From the NCBI GenBank assembly GCA_948144175.1, contig CANXME010002517.1, positions 2,108,001-2,172,000 on the forward strand: a DNA stretch of 64,000 nucleotides, given 5' to 3'. Shown in pieces: positions 40,023 to 50,553 of this stretch. The DNA is from Closterium sp. NIES-65. Taxonomy: Eukaryota > Streptophyta > Zygnematophyceae > Desmidiales > Closteriaceae. The notes beneath the pieces were generated by a model. That model ran no database searches, had not been told where the DNA came from, and worked only from the letters and a program-made list of their open reading frames with translations. Within the stretch, counting starts at the first letter, position 1; each line of letters starts with the position of its first letter. A program made the position numbers and the translations under genes.

Positions 40023-40782
40023 GACGACAGGTGACGAGCAGTGCAAGCAGTAGGGGAGGCAGGGCCGTGTAGTGGGAGAAGACACTGTGCTCACCAGACA
40101 GGGCAGCTCTGACGGTCCAGCTGCTGGGCGGCTCGGCGGCTGGGCGGCTTGGCGGCAGGGCGGCTCGGCTCTCGGGCGGCTCGGCTGCTGGGCGGCTCGG
40201 CGGCTGGGCGGCTGGGCGGCAGGGCGGCTCGGCTCCTGGGCGGCTCGGCTGCTGGGCGGCTTGGCGGCAGGGCGGCTCGGCTCCCGGGCGGCTCGGCTGC
40301 TGGGCGGCTCGGCGGCAGGGCGGCTCGGCTCCCGGTGGTCCTGCTGCTGGGCGGCTCTCGTGCAGGGCGGCGCGGCGGCGCTGGTTCAGGGCGGCGGGTG
40401 AGCCGCAGGTAGGGCGGCAGGTGCGCCGCAGGTAGGGCAGCAGGTGCGCCGCAGGTAGGGCGGCGGGTGGGGCCGCAGGTAGAACGGCGGGCGGGGCCGA
40501 AGGTAGGGCAGCGGGCGGCCGCAGGTAGGGCGGCTGTGGGCCGCACGTGTGGCGGCAGGTAGGCCGCAAGTAGGGCGGCGGTGGGCCGCAGGTGGAGCGG
40601 CGGGTGGACTGCAGGTAGGGCGGCGGTCAGGCCGCAGTAAGGGCGGCGGGTGGGTCGCAGGTCAGGCGACGGGTGGGCCGCAGTGAAGAGCGGCGAGTCG
40701 CCGCGGGGAAGGGCGGCGACGGGCCGTGGAGGCTCGAAGCCGCAGGTAGAGACGCCGCGAAGCCGCGGGAAGGGCGGCGACG
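40023..40782 (-). repeat. B1 leader with GC-rich tandem repeats, left part
   Basis: Between the B1 gag start and the B2 insertion is a run of ggcggctcgg and ggcggcagg units that reads open in several frames. No protein is supported. The rest of the leader is 48356-48654. Confidence 0.75.
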
Positions 40783-40917
40783 TGTGAAGAAGTGAACGAG
40801 AGAAGTGTGTGAACTATGAACGAAGTGAGTACAAATAGGAAACCCTAGCTGGGTTGTACCCCCTATGGGATACCCCACTATAGCCTACACAAATAAGTAA
40901 GCTATGATGTTCTGACA
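40783..40917 (-). repeat. B2 3' LTR (135 bp)
   Basis: TGTGAAGAAGTGAACG...GTTCTGACA on the plus strand. I see no difference from the other LTR. Confidence 0.95.
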
Positions 40918-41131
40918 CACCCCCATAGGCAAAGTGGGGGAGAACAAGGGGTCACAAGACCAGTCAAGCAAAGCAAAGCAAAGCTCAGGGTGGATCACAA
41001 AGTCACAACACATTCCGAGCACAAGTTCAAGGGCCACAAGGCCAGTTCACATGCAAGATCATATATATAGAGATATACAAGAGTCAAGCAAGCAAGAGCA
41101 AGACTATATATATGTGACGGTACAAGGAAGG

Positions 41132-44100
41132 TCAAGAAGTGAGCAAGTGAGGCAAGACAGACACAAGACCCAGCTGCGTGCAGCAACGCTGATGATCACA
41201 AGGCGCAAGTGCCTTGGTGAACACATCAGCAGTTTTGGCCTCAGAGGCCACGTACGCAAGTCGCAACTGTCCACGCTGCTGTAGCTCACGAGCAAGAAAG
41301 TAGCGGAGAGCAATGTGCTTTGTCCTGTGCTCCAGTCTCTGCTCTCGACACAAGGCCAGCATGGCCTTGTTGTCTACGTACAGGACTGGAGGAGAACGAG
41401 GCTGCTCTCCAAGGTCGGTCAGCAGGTAGGTGAGCCAGCGTAACTCCTGTGCAGCCATAGCCCCAGCGTAGATCTCAGCCTCACAACTGGAGCCGAGAAC
41501 AGAAGACGAGCGGGTAGACCGCCACGAAACAGAGCCGGAACCAAGGCTGAAGGTGTAACCCTGTGACGACCGCTGCGTAGCCTGGTCGTCAGCCCAAGAA
41601 GCGTCTGCGTGCCCAGTGAGGACCACTGGACTGCGCCCTCCAAGCACTAGCCCCATGCCTGACGTACTGCACAAGTAGCGCAACACCCTCTTCGCTGCAG
41701 CCATGTGCTCTGGTCGGTGTCTCCCAGGAGCAACATAGCGTGCGAGAATGCCAAGAGGGTATGCAAGGTCAGGTCGAGTGCAGGTCATCAGGTACATGAG
41801 GCAGCCAACAAGCTCTGCATACGGGCCACTCGACTCTACGGACTCATCCGAAGGCAGAGCTGAGAGCGAGTGGCGAGTAGGCAGAGGAGTGGCCTGAGGC
41901 GAGGAGTACGTGAAGCCGAAGCGCTGAAGGACCTGCTGCACCATGTGTGACTGAGTCAGGGTAATGGTGCGGCGTGCTCTGTCCCGGGTGATCTGCAAGC
42001 CAAGGTAGCTGCGCAGTTCACCCAGGTCAGTGCACGTGTGTCTCTTCTGCAGCTCGGACTTCACGTAGGCGAGTCCAGCAGTGTCAGCTGTGGCAAAGAC
42101 CAAGTCGTCGACGTACACGAGGATGTAGAACGGCGGCAGAGAGGTGTCGGTGCGCAGAAACAGCGACGGGTCGGCAGTAGACGGAGCAAACCCAAGTGCC
42201 GCGAGCGTAGTCCTCAGTGTGTCGTGCCACTCACGTGGCGCCTGGCGGAGACCGTAGACTGGACGCCGGAGACTCCACTGGGTACCAGGAGGGAAAGACC
42301 CAGTGAAGCCAGGTGGGCGGCGCAGCCAGATCTCCTCGTGCAGACTGCCCTGCAAGAAAGCTGTGCTGAAGTCGAGAGAGTGCAGCTCGTAGTCACGGTG
42401 AGCAGCAACGTGCAGCAGAACCCGAAGAGTGGTCATCTTCGGGGTGGGGGAGAAGGTCTGAAAGTAGTCAACCCCCTGCCGCTGACTGAAGCCACGAGCC
42501 ACGTAACGCGCCTTGAAGACAGGCGGAGAACCCGGCGGCCGCTTCACCCTGAAAATCCACATGCCACTGACGATGTTCGCCCCAGGAGGGGGGACAGCGT
42601 CGACGTAGGTGCCTGTGGACTTCCAGGAAGCCATCTCTGCGTCCATAGCTGCCTGCCACTGAGAGGAGTAGGGACCCTCTATCGCCTCCGCGTAAGAGCG
42701 CGGAGTCGGGATGTCTGGTGCATCCGGGTCTCCCTCAGGGGCTAGCAGTACAGACGCGAGATGGGGTGAAGCGGCGGCCAGACACTGGAACTCCTCCTGC
42801 CTGTCCTCAAGGACGTCCGTGCCGAGGGCACACTCACCCCCGACGGACGGAGGACAGGCAGACGTAGACTCAGCGACAAGACTGGCAGCGTAGTCTAGAC
42901 GACAGCGTGCAGCAAAGTCGACAAGCTCAGTGACAAGGGCAGACGCAGCAGACGACTCGAAGGAAGGGTCAGTGACAGCAGTAGCAAGGAGACGCGTGAC
43001 AGTAGGACTGGCAGCACGAAGAGAGTCCGACTCCGGGTCGGCAAGAGCAGGAAGAGAGGAAGCAGGAGGAGAAGGCAAAGGGGCACGCAGAGGAGCAGTG
43101 GACGGACGCAGAGACATCCGGTGCGTGCCAGGGACAGGAGGAGGACGCTGACGCGAACCGCGACCACTAGCGCGCTCTGGACGAACAGGCGACGCAGGAC
43201 GAGACGCAGGCTCACGACGCTCAGTAAGACCTCCAGTCGGACAAGCGTAGGGAGAAGGAGCAGGCAAAGGGGAGGCAGGCTGTAGCTGTGGCTGTGACCG
43301 GACAGGCTGCGGACCCTCTAAGGGAGGAGGAGAAAGTGGAAGACCAAGAACCTGCTGCAGGAACGGAACGAAGTACGGTCGGGGCCGCGCGGCGACTCCA
43401 GAAACAGCAGGAACAGCACCAGCACTCTCGGCAGGAGCACCCACTCCAGTAGCACCTCCAGCAGTACCACCAGAAGCTCCAGAACCTCCAGCAGCAGCAC
43501 CAGGAGCACTGTCAGTCGGACCGCCAGCAGCAGGCTCAGCGCCAACACCCTCAGCAGCACTAGCTCCAGGAGAACTCGCAGACCCAACAGCTCCAGCACC
43601 CACAGGACGAGCACCGCCGGGACGCGCGGCAGCAGTGCCCTCTGCAGCCGAAGAACCACCAGCACTAGCAGCACGCCTCCAGCGCCTGGCAAACCACTCA
43701 CGCAGCTCCTGTGGGGAGAGTGGCTCCCGGCGAGACGAAGCACCCCCAGGCTCAGCACCCCTAGGCACAGCAGTCCCAGGTACAGCACCCCCAGGCACAG
43801 CACCTCCAGGCTCAGCACCCCCAGGCTCAGCACCCCCAGACTCAGCACCCCCAGACTCCGCACCCCCAGACTCCGCACCCCCAGGCTCAACACCCCCAGA
43901 CTCCGCACCCCCAGGCTCAGCACCCCCAGACTCTGCACCCCCAGGCTTAGCTCCCGCAGCAGCACCAGAGTCACCAGTGACCTCGACAGGCTCGACCGCG
44001 TCTACCTGGGACACACCTGACGGGGCAGGACCCTGAGGGGGGAGGGGGTCTACCGGGGGGGGACCTGGTACCAGGAAAAGCGGGGGCGGGGGGAGGGACG

Positions 44101-45631
44101 GAGTGCGGTAGGGGAAGAGGCGGTAGTAGGGTACCGACTCGTCGAACGTGACGTCCCGGGAGGACAGAACACGTCGAGAGGTGGGGTGGTAGAACTGCCA
44201 CCCAGGGGCGTCGGGGGGGAACCCCAGGAAGACGCAGGGAGCAGCGCGAGGGGACAGCTTGTCCGCAGACAAGTCGCGGACAAACGCCCGAGATCCCCAG
44301 ACCCGGAACGCCGACGCATCGCCAACCTTCCCCGTCCACAGCAAGGCTGGGGAGGTCTCCGGCCTGGAGACCCTGGGGTGGAGGTTGATCTGATGCGCTG
44401 CGTACCTGACCGCAAACGGCCACAGAAAATGGGGGGCAGCCGCATGCATCATGGACGTACGGGCGACGTCCTTGACCATGCCAATGCGGCGCTCAGCAAT
44501 CCCATTTTGCTGTGGGGAGTCCGGAAGCGTGAAGGACTGGCGGATGCCTCGCGCTCGACAGTAGGCACGAAGAAGGCCAGAGGAGAACTCTCCGCCTCTG
44601 TCAGAGTGCAGACGCAACACAGGAAAGTCGGAGCCAAAGCTCTGCCTGAGCTGAAGACGAGCTGCGCGGATCCAGTCGATCAGCACCTCAGTAACCTCAC
44701 CCTTGCTGCGCAAGGGGAAGACTGTGGTGTAACGCGAGTAGTCGTCAACAACGAGCAGGAAGTAGCGCTCCTGACCCTGTCCAAGGACGCGGGCCGGGCC
44801 CCACACGTCCATGTGAAGTGTCTGCAGCGGGGCCTCTGTCGGAGGAAACTGGGAGGAGTGAGGGGCAGCACGCTGGCGCCCCTCGACACAGGGGACACAG
44901 GCAGGGCCAGGGCCCTGAGGAAGGGGAGGTAGGGACCGGGGGAGACCAGACACAAGAAGACGGGAGGCCATGCCTCTGAGCCGAAGCAGAGAGGGGTGGC
45001 CAAGGCGGTGGTGCCAGAGGAGGGTCTCGTGAGACAGACGACGACACGAACAGGGGGAAGACTCAGGACCAGACCTGGACGCTGCTGCAAACACCTGACC
45101 AGACGAAGGGACCGTACCAGACTCAGTACCTGGAGGAGAAGCAGTGGTCAGTGTGTAAAGGCTCGACCCTGGCCGACGTGTAAACGTAGCCAGGTGGCGT
45201 CCCGTGCTAGCCTCCGTGCAGTGGGTCACCCGCTGACGAGCAGGAGTGAACTGGTGGACACCCGCATCCTGTAGGTCAGCACCACTCACCAGGTTCGTCG
45301 AGAACGAGGGGAGGTAGAGACCAGACAGGGTGCCAGAGGGGGCCGCCGAACACGGAAGTACCGTGGAGAAGCGAGACAGGACAGGCCCCCCAGAGGGGTC
45401 AGCCAGGGACACCGCAACCGGCCGACTCAGCGGCGTGAGAGTAGTGCGGTCCCGAAAGAAGGAGCGAGACGCTCCAGAGTCAAGGGTGAAGGTGTGAGAG
45501 GCCGAAGCCGACACAGTACCTGAGAGGGCAGACTCACCAGTACCTGAGAGCTCAGACGCACTGGCACCTAGAGCAGCAGCCTCAGTAGTACCTGACGCAG
45601 CAGTACCAATGCCGTGGCGGGCGGGAAACAC
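41132..45631 (-). CDS. B2 Pol: protease, integrase, reverse transcriptase, RNase H (1499 codons open)
   Basis: Protease FTLDSGASRSFF (about residue 50). Integrase LLWHHRLGHPSLLR and CVPCVEG, with core LHMDVWGPARV, LHSDRGGEFSS and QQNGIAERR. A linker made of GGAEPGGAESGGAE-type repeats (about 43740-43930 on the plus strand). Reverse transcriptase with LVYVDDLVFATAD (about 1174) and RNase H with LTGHADASWADDQATQRS and YVDNKAMLALCREQ. The frame overlaps gag by 64 nt and opens without an ATG. B1 reads through this point in one frame, so the split is probably a recent one-base change rather than programmed frameshifting. Confidence 0.92.
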   Translation of the reverse strand: MFPARHGIGTAASGTTEAAALGASASELSGTGESALSGTVSASASHTFTLDSGASRSFFRDRTTLTPLSRPVAVSLADPSGGPVLSRFSTVLPCSAAPSGTLSGLYLPSFSTNLVSGADLQDAGVHQFTPARQRVTHCTEASTGRHLATFTRRPGSSLYTLTTASPPGTESGTVPSSGQVFAAASRSGPESSPCSCRRLSHETLLWHHRLGHPSLLRLRGMASRLLVSGLPRSLPPLPQGPGPACVPCVEGRQRAAPHSSQFPPTEAPLQTLHMDVWGPARVLGQGQERYFLLVVDDYSRYTTVFPLRSKGEVTEVLIDWIRAARLQLRQSFGSDFPVLRLHSDRGGEFSSGLLRAYCRARGIRQSFTLPDSPQQNGIAERRIGMVKDVARTSMMHAAAPHFLWPFAVRYAAHQINLHPRVSRPETSPALLWTGKVGDASAFRVWGSRAFVRDLSADKLSPRAAPCVFLGFPPDAPGWQFYHPTSRRVLSSRDVTFDESVPYYRLFPYRTPSLPPPPLFLVPGPPPVDPLPPQGPAPSGVSQVDAVEPVEVTGDSGAAAGAKPGGAESGGAEPGGAESGGVEPGGAESGGAESGGAESGGAEPGGAEPGGAVPGGAVPGTAVPRGAEPGGASSRREPLSPQELREWFARRWRRAASAGGSSAAEGTAAARPGGARPVGAGAVGSASSPGASAAEGVGAEPAAGGPTDSAPGAAAGGSGASGGTAGGATGVGAPAESAGAVPAVSGVAARPRPYFVPFLQQVLGLPLSPPPLEGPQPVRSQPQLQPASPLPAPSPYACPTGGLTERREPASRPASPVRPERASGRGSRQRPPPVPGTHRMSLRPSTAPLRAPLPSPPASSLPALADPESDSLRAASPTVTRLLATAVTDPSFESSAASALVTELVDFAARCRLDYAASLVAESTSACPPSVGGECALGTDVLEDRQEEFQCLAAASPHLASVLLAPEGDPDAPDIPTPRSYAEAIEGPYSSQWQAAMDAEMASWKSTGTYVDAVPPPGANIVSGMWIFRVKRPPGSPPVFKARYVARGFSQRQGVDYFQTFSPTPKMTTLRVLLHVAAHRDYELHSLDFSTAFLQGSLHEEIWLRRPPGFTGSFPPGTQWSLRRPVYGLRQAPREWHDTLRTTLAALGFAPSTADPSLFLRTDTSLPPFYILVYVDDLVFATADTAGLAYVKSELQKRHTCTDLGELRSYLGLQITRDRARRTITLTQSHMVQQVLQRFGFTYSSPQATPLPTRHSLSALPSDESVESSGPYAELVGCLMYLMTCTRPDLAYPLGILARYVAPGRHRPEHMAAAKRVLRYLCSTSGMGLVLGGRSPVVLTGHADASWADDQATQRSSQGYTFSLGSGSVSWRSTRSSSVLGSSCEAEIYAGAMAAQELRWLTYLLTDLGEQPRSPPVLYVDNKAMLALCREQRLEHRTKHIALRYFLARELQQRGQLRLAYVASEAKTADVFTKALAPCDHQRCCTQLGLVSVLPHLLTS

Positions 45632-47037
45632 CGGTAACAGTCATCCTCATCACTACCAGTCACAACATACATAGCAGAAAGAATAGCATCAAAGTCAAGA
45701 TCATAAATGGCTACACCAGCCCTAGACAGCTCCCCCCAGCGGGGGATCTCAGCGGCCTCCGGAAACTGCTGACGCCAGGCGTCGGTCAGGCGGCCAAAGC
45801 AGCGGCGGGCCGTGTGGGTGCCTCCACACCTCTCCCCCGCACGGTCGCCGGTGCGAAGAACGTAGGGGCAGGGACCAAACGCACCACCACGCTGACGCTG
45901 CAAGTACCACTCACGGAGCTGCTGAGGGGCGGGGACGGTGCGAGAGCGTTGCTGCTGCTGCTGCTGCTGCTGGCGCTGACCACCCCCAGAGCTGCTGCGC
46001 TGGGACGAGACACTCCGACCCCCGCCGCCACCGCCACTCCCGCCTCCACCACCGCCCCCGTCTCCACCGCCACCGCCCCCACTGGTACCCTTGCCCCCGC
46101 CTCCTCCGCTACCGCCCCCGCCGCCACCTCCGCCTCCACCGCCTCCACCAGTACCTCCACTCCCGCCACCACCTCCACCGCCACCCCCACTCCCCCCGCC
46201 ACCCCCACCTCCTCCGCCACTGCCCCCTCTAGCTCCACCCGCTCCCTTGCCCCCCTTGCCCTTGCCAGAGCGGCGTCTACCGCTGGGGGCAGACGCCGCA
46301 CCGACCGACTCAAAACCAGCGAGGTCGGCCGCAGCGGCAGAGGCGACAGAGGGCAGCAGGGGGGAAGGAGAACACCCCTCAAAGATGGGGGTGCGAGGGT
46401 CACCCCGAGAGGCCCCTACAGCGACTATGCTCTTCTCAGCCGCTAGCAGGGACTCCTCAAGGAGGTCGACAGTGAGGGTGGTGGGACAGACAGAGAGAAA
46501 CTGGTCCCTAACGACACGGAGGGACTCAGGGAGACGGGTGACAAGAAAGTAGAGAGTGATGTACATGGGAGGAGGGTTGGCGGCGCGGAACTCAGCAGGA
46601 AGGGCAGCGCGGTAGCGAGCGTCACTAGCGCGGAGGTGGGTAATGAGGTCAGCGACAGTGGGAAAGGCAGCGAGGTCAGGGAAGAGAAAAGGTAGCATGA
46701 GGCGGCTCAGCGTAGCGGAGGAAGGGGAGGAGTAGCGTGCAACTACAGCGTCGTACAAGGCCTGAGCGGTCTTGCACTGACTAAAGTGGGCACGCTCGGA
46801 GGAAGGGAGGTGGCGACGCACAGCAAGACGTGCAGCAGCATCGCGGGTCGCCCACTTGGAGCGAACGGCGGAATCAGCATCAGGAGGAGGGGCAGGGACA
46901 GCGCCAGAGACAAAGTCAAAGAGAGAGACCTCATCGACCGCATCACACAGTAAGTACAGCTGCAGGTCCTCAATCCAGACTGCAAAGTCAATGGCTCTAC
47001 CCTCAGCGTCAAAAGCTAGGACATTGGGGGTGGCCAT
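45568..47037 (-). CDS. B2 Gag, poly-Gly type, 489 aa
   Basis: ATG 47037 (MATPNVLAFDAEGRAIDF). The Gag core is followed by a Gly-rich tract of roughly 100 residues with few other amino acids, then a Gln run. The zinc-knuckle-like segment has Cys at CPYVLRTGDRAGERCGG and HTARRCFGRLTDAW. The last residues (ATALVLLRQ) are a frame-shifted tail. Confidence 0.9.
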   Translation of the reverse strand: MATPNVLAFDAEGRAIDFAVWIEDLQLYLLCDAVDEVSLFDFVSGAVPAPPPDADSAVRSKWATRDAAARLAVRRHLPSSERAHFSQCKTAQALYDAVVARYSSPSSATLSRLMLPFLFPDLAAFPTVADLITHLRASDARYRAALPAEFRAANPPPMYITLYFLVTRLPESLRVVRDQFLSVCPTTLTVDLLEESLLAAEKSIVAVGASRGDPRTPIFEGCSPSPLLPSVASAAAADLAGFESVGAASAPSGRRRSGKGKGGKGAGGARGGSGGGGGGGGGSGGGGGGGGGSGGTGGGGGGGGGGGGGSGGGGGKGTSGGGGGGDGGGGGGGSGGGGGGRSVSSQRSSSGGGQRQQQQQQQQRSRTVPAPQQLREWYLQRQRGGAFGPCPYVLRTGDRAGERCGGTHTARRCFGRLTDAWRQQFPEAAEIPRWGELSRAGVAIYDLDFDAILSAMYVVTGSDEDDCYRCFPPATALVLLRQVLLRLLL

Positions 47038-48215
47038 GACAGCAGCTGACAGTCTCACCGGGCAGGAAGAGTCGGGTAGGTCAGCGGCGCAGGTACACAG
47101 CCCAGGAGCAGCAGTAGCCCGACAGGAGCAGGAGAGCAGCTCCTCTGGCGGCTCGGGCAGCTCGGGCGGCTCGGGCGGCTCGGGCGGCTCGGGCGGCGCG
47201 GGCGGCTCGGGCGGCTAGGGCGGCTCGGGCGGCTCGGGTGGCTAGGGCGGCGCGGGCGGCGGCACGGGCGGCTGGGGCAGCTCGGTGGCGGCTCACGGGC
47301 GGCTGGGACGGCGCGCGGGGAGCTCACGGGCGGCTGGGCGGGCGGCCAGGGGAGCTCACGGGCGGCGGCGGCGTCGGCGGCGGCTCACGGGCGACGGCGG
47401 CTCACGGGCGGCGGCGGCGGCGTCGGCGGCTCACGGGCGGCGGCGGCGGCGTCGGCGGCTCACGGGCGACGGCAGCAGCAGCGGCGTCGGCGGCTCACGG
47501 GCGGCGGCGGCGGCGTCGGCGGCTCACGGGCGACGGCAGCGGCAGCGGCGTCGGCGGCTCACGGGCGGCGGCGGCGGCGTCGGCGGCTCACGGGCGACGG
47601 CAGCGGCGTCGGCTGCTCACGGGCGGCGTCGGCAGCTCACGGGCGGGCTGAAGGCCCACGGGTGGGCGGTTCGCGGGCAGCGCCGGCTCACGGGCGGGCG
47701 GCGTGACGGGCAGGCGGCGGGACGGGCGGCGGCGTCACGGGGGGGGGGGGGCGACGGGACGGGCGGCGGCGTCACGGGCGGCGGCGTCACGGGCGGCGGT
47801 TCACGGGCGGCTGCGTCACGGGCGGCGCTCACGGGCGGCGCTAAAGGGTGGCGACGGGCGGCGGCTCACGGGCGGCGCTACGGGCGGTGGCTCACGGGGG
47901 GCGCTACGGGCGGCCGCACGGGCGGCGCTACGGGCGGCGGCTCACGGGGGGCGCTACGGTCGGCCGCACGGGTGGCGCTAACGGGCGGCCGCACGGGCGG
48001 CGCTACGGGCTGCGCAAAGGGCGGCGCGAACGGGCAGCCGCACGGGCGGCGCTAACGGGCGGCGCTAACGGGCGGCGCGAACGGGCGGCTCGAAAGGGCG
48101 GGCGCTAGGGCGGGCGCTAGGGCGGGCACTAGGGCGGGCGCCAGGGCAGAAAAAAACAAGTTCTAGGTGGTGGGCCCGAAGCACAGTTCCCACAGGGGAA
48201 CCTGCTCTGATTCCA
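47038..48215 (-). repeat. B2 leader: about 1.2 kb of GC-rich tandem repeats between LTR and gag
   Basis: 47140-47280 is a ggcggctcgg repeat. 47290-47660 is built of ggcggctcacgggcg and cggcggcgtcg units. 47660-48160 has cgggcggcgctacggg-type units. The leader is longer than many genes here, open in several frames, and has no protein signature. Confidence 0.85.
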
Positions 48216-48350
48216 TGTGAAGAAGTGAACGAGAGAAGTGTGTGAACTATGAACGAAGTGAGTACAAATAGGAAACCCTAGCTGGGTTGTACCCCCTATG
48301 GGATACCCCACTATAGCCTACACAAATAAGTAAGCTATGATGTTCTGACA
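48216..48350 (-). repeat. B2 5' LTR (135 bp)
   Basis: Preceded on the plus strand by ctgctctgattcca. This is the primer-binding site with one mismatch to TGGTATCAGAGC (TGGAATCAGAGC). Confidence 0.95.
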
Positions 48351-48355
48351 CGACG

Positions 48356-48654
48356 GGCCGAGGCGGCGCGAGGCCGCAGGTAAGAACGGCGCGAAGCCGC
48401 CGGTGAGGGCGGCGCGAAGCCGCGGGAAGGGCGGCGCGAAGCCGCGGGAAGGGCGGCGACGGGCCGGGTGGGCGAACCCGCAGGTAAGAGCGGCGCGCCG
48501 CAGGCTAGGGCGGCTCGACGCGACCGTAAGGGCGGCGCGACGGGCCGCTAGGTGCGACACGACGGGCCGCTAAAAAGAAAAGGCAGGCGCAACTCGAGGC
48601 GCGCTTCGGTGGGCCCAAGAAGCAGTCCCTAGGAGGGGACCTGCTCTGATACCA
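48356..48654 (-). repeat. B1 leader, right part
   Basis: GC-rich cggcgcgaagccgc-type repeats between the B2 target duplication and the B1 5' LTR, ending at the primer-binding site. Confidence 0.75.
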
Positions 48655-48784
48655 TGTGAAAGAATGAGGATGGATGACTAAGGAATGGAAGTGATACAAA
48701 TAGGAAACCCTAATTGGGTTGTACCCCCTATGGGATACCCCACTATAGCCTACACAAATGGATAAGCTATATAGTATTTTGACA
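48655..48784 (-). repeat. B1 5' LTR (130 bp)
   Basis: Its inner edge on the minus strand reads straight into TGGTATCAGAGC, which marks it as the 5' LTR. Confidence 0.94.
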
Positions 48785-50553
48785 CAGTCAACACAAACGA
48801 AGCAGAACGGATAGGGCCAAATTTCATACCCGATCCAGAAGCAAGAGACGAAGCAGCTTATCCCGAGGATCCAACACTCCCCCGATACTCACAGACTGGA
48901 CTGCAAATCCTCGGCCTCGTCACCCCAGTCCACGGCAACGCACTTCCTAAGGAGCCTGCGACGGTTCAGCAGGCTCTGGGGGGGGAACACAGGGAGAAAT
49001 GGCGCGAAGCCATGGACAGAGAGTTAAAGGCACTGGAGGAACGCAACACTTGGAAGGTCGTTCCCGCAAGCGTGGCAAGGAACAAGACCATTCTCACCGG
49101 GAAATGGGTCTTCCGCATCAAAACGAAAGCAGACGGCACAATCGAGAAGTTCAAAGCACGCTGGGTCGTGCGTGGATTCGACCAAGAGCAAGGACGAGAC
49201 TTCACCGAGACATTCGCCCCAGTTAGTCGACATACCTCTCTTCGAATTCTTCTCGCCGTTGCCGCCATGAAGAAGAAGAAACTGCGACAAATCGATGTCG
49301 CCAACGCATTTCTCTACGCACCCGTCGACGCCGAAATCTTCGTCGAACTCCCACACGGTACCCACGGAAACCCCAATCAGGTCTGCCAGCTACTGAAATC
49401 GCTCTACGGAATCAAACAAGCCCCGCGGCTGTGGCAACAGCACCTACACACCCGACTCACTCGCATCGGATTCCGCCAACTGCCGCACGACCAAGGAATG
49501 TATCGATTCACTAAAGACGCCGATTACATCCTACTGATCGTCTACGTCGACGACCTACTCTACATCGGCTCCACCGACGACATCACCACCTGGTTCGAAG
49601 GGGAGCTGCAGAAGGACCTCACGCTCACGGTTTCTTCTACCGTCACCCAGTACCTCGGGCTCAACATCCGCGAAGAAGAAAATGCTATCTACTTAAGCGC
49701 CGAGAAATACGCCGACACTATCGCTAAGCGCTTCTCGCTCACACCTACCGCTATCACCACGCCATACCGCTACACGGCAGGAAGTAACAAAGGAAATTCC
49801 GCTCCACTCAAAGCTGCCGGAATATGAGACTACCAGAGGAAACTGGGCTGCCTCCTCTTCGCAGCCGTCACCTGCCGCCCGGATCTATCCTACTCCGCAA
49901 GCCAACTCGCTACCTACCTCAAGAAACCCGAAGCAGAGCACCTGGCGGAGCTCGATCGCGCACTACACTACTTCGTGAGCACTCCGACGATCGGCCTGAC
50001 TTACTACAAAAACGAAACTACGACCACGAAACTAATCGGCTACGTCGATGCCGATCATGCCGGCGATTCCGACAATAGGCGCTCTCGCACTGGCTACGTC
50101 TATCGTCTCGAGCCTATCGGACCTATCTCCTGGCAGTCGAGCAAGCAGGAACTAATCGCTCTCTCTTCAGCTGAAGCAGAATATATCGCCCTCTGCTCAG
50201 CCACCAAGGAAGGACTCTACCTTCGCGAGCTGCTGGAAGAAGCAAAGTTAGCCGAGTTACCCAACTTCACCCTATTCTGCGACAACCAATCTGCAATTCG
50301 CATCGCCAACAAAAGCGGATTCGCGAACAGAACGAAGCATTTCGCTCTGCGATACTTCTTCGTGAAAGACGAGATCGAGAAAGGGAAACTCGAATTATCC
50401 TACTGTCCCACGTCCGAGATGGCAGCCGATTACTTGACCAAGAAACTCGGAAAACAGAAGTTCGAGTACTGCATGCTGCTGACTGGACAAGGCCACGTCA
50501 CCATTAGCGACACTCCAGAAGCGAAGGGGAGTGTTGGGAACAATAAGTCTTAA
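48785..50553 (+). pseudogene. A2 pol, right part: reverse transcriptase and RNase H
   Basis: This resumes after B1 at the second CAGTC. The reverse transcriptase runs through NTWKVVPASVARNKT, FAPVSRHTSLRILLA and IVYVDDLLYIGS. A TGA at 49825-49827 interrupts it before DYQRK. RNase H (GYVDADHAGDSDNRR, LFCDNQSAIRIA) follows, and the frame runs into the LTR at 50553. Confidence 0.9.

Larger units (their letters stand above)
40783..48350 (-). mobile_element. Ty1/copia retrotransposon B2, youngest insertion, inside the B1 leader
   Basis: Two 135-bp LTRs (40783-40917 and 48216-48350) look identical. The target duplication CGACG is at 40778-40782 and 48351-48355. It is the same family and orientation as B1, with an LTR five bases longer. 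Gag and pol are open but lie in different frames through a single-base difference near 45610, so the copy is almost intact. Confidence 0.96.
27879..48784 (-). mobile_element. Ty1/copia retrotransposon B1, inserted in A2 pol and itself hit at least three times
   Basis: Short 130-bp LTRs (27879-28008 and 48655-48784) differ at about two sites. The target duplication CAGTC is at 27874-27878 and 48785-48789. A perfect primer-binding site (TGGTATCAGAGC on the minus strand) is left of 48655. The purine tract CTATGGGGGTG adjoins 28008. Inside are C, B2 and a solo LTR. B1's own coding parts are 28351-29997, 36452-38900 and 38778-40022; its leader is 40023-40782 plus 48356-48654. Confidence 0.94.

Noticed and set aside
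45568-45631. Programmed gag-pol frameshift in B2
   Set aside because: B1 reads through the same point in one frame and the difference is a single base, so a private indel is simpler; no slippery site stands out.
47238-48108. Gly/Ala/Arg-rich ORFs in the B2 leader
   Set aside because: Open in several frames owing to GC-rich repeats, with no domain, and upstream of gag in antisense orientation.
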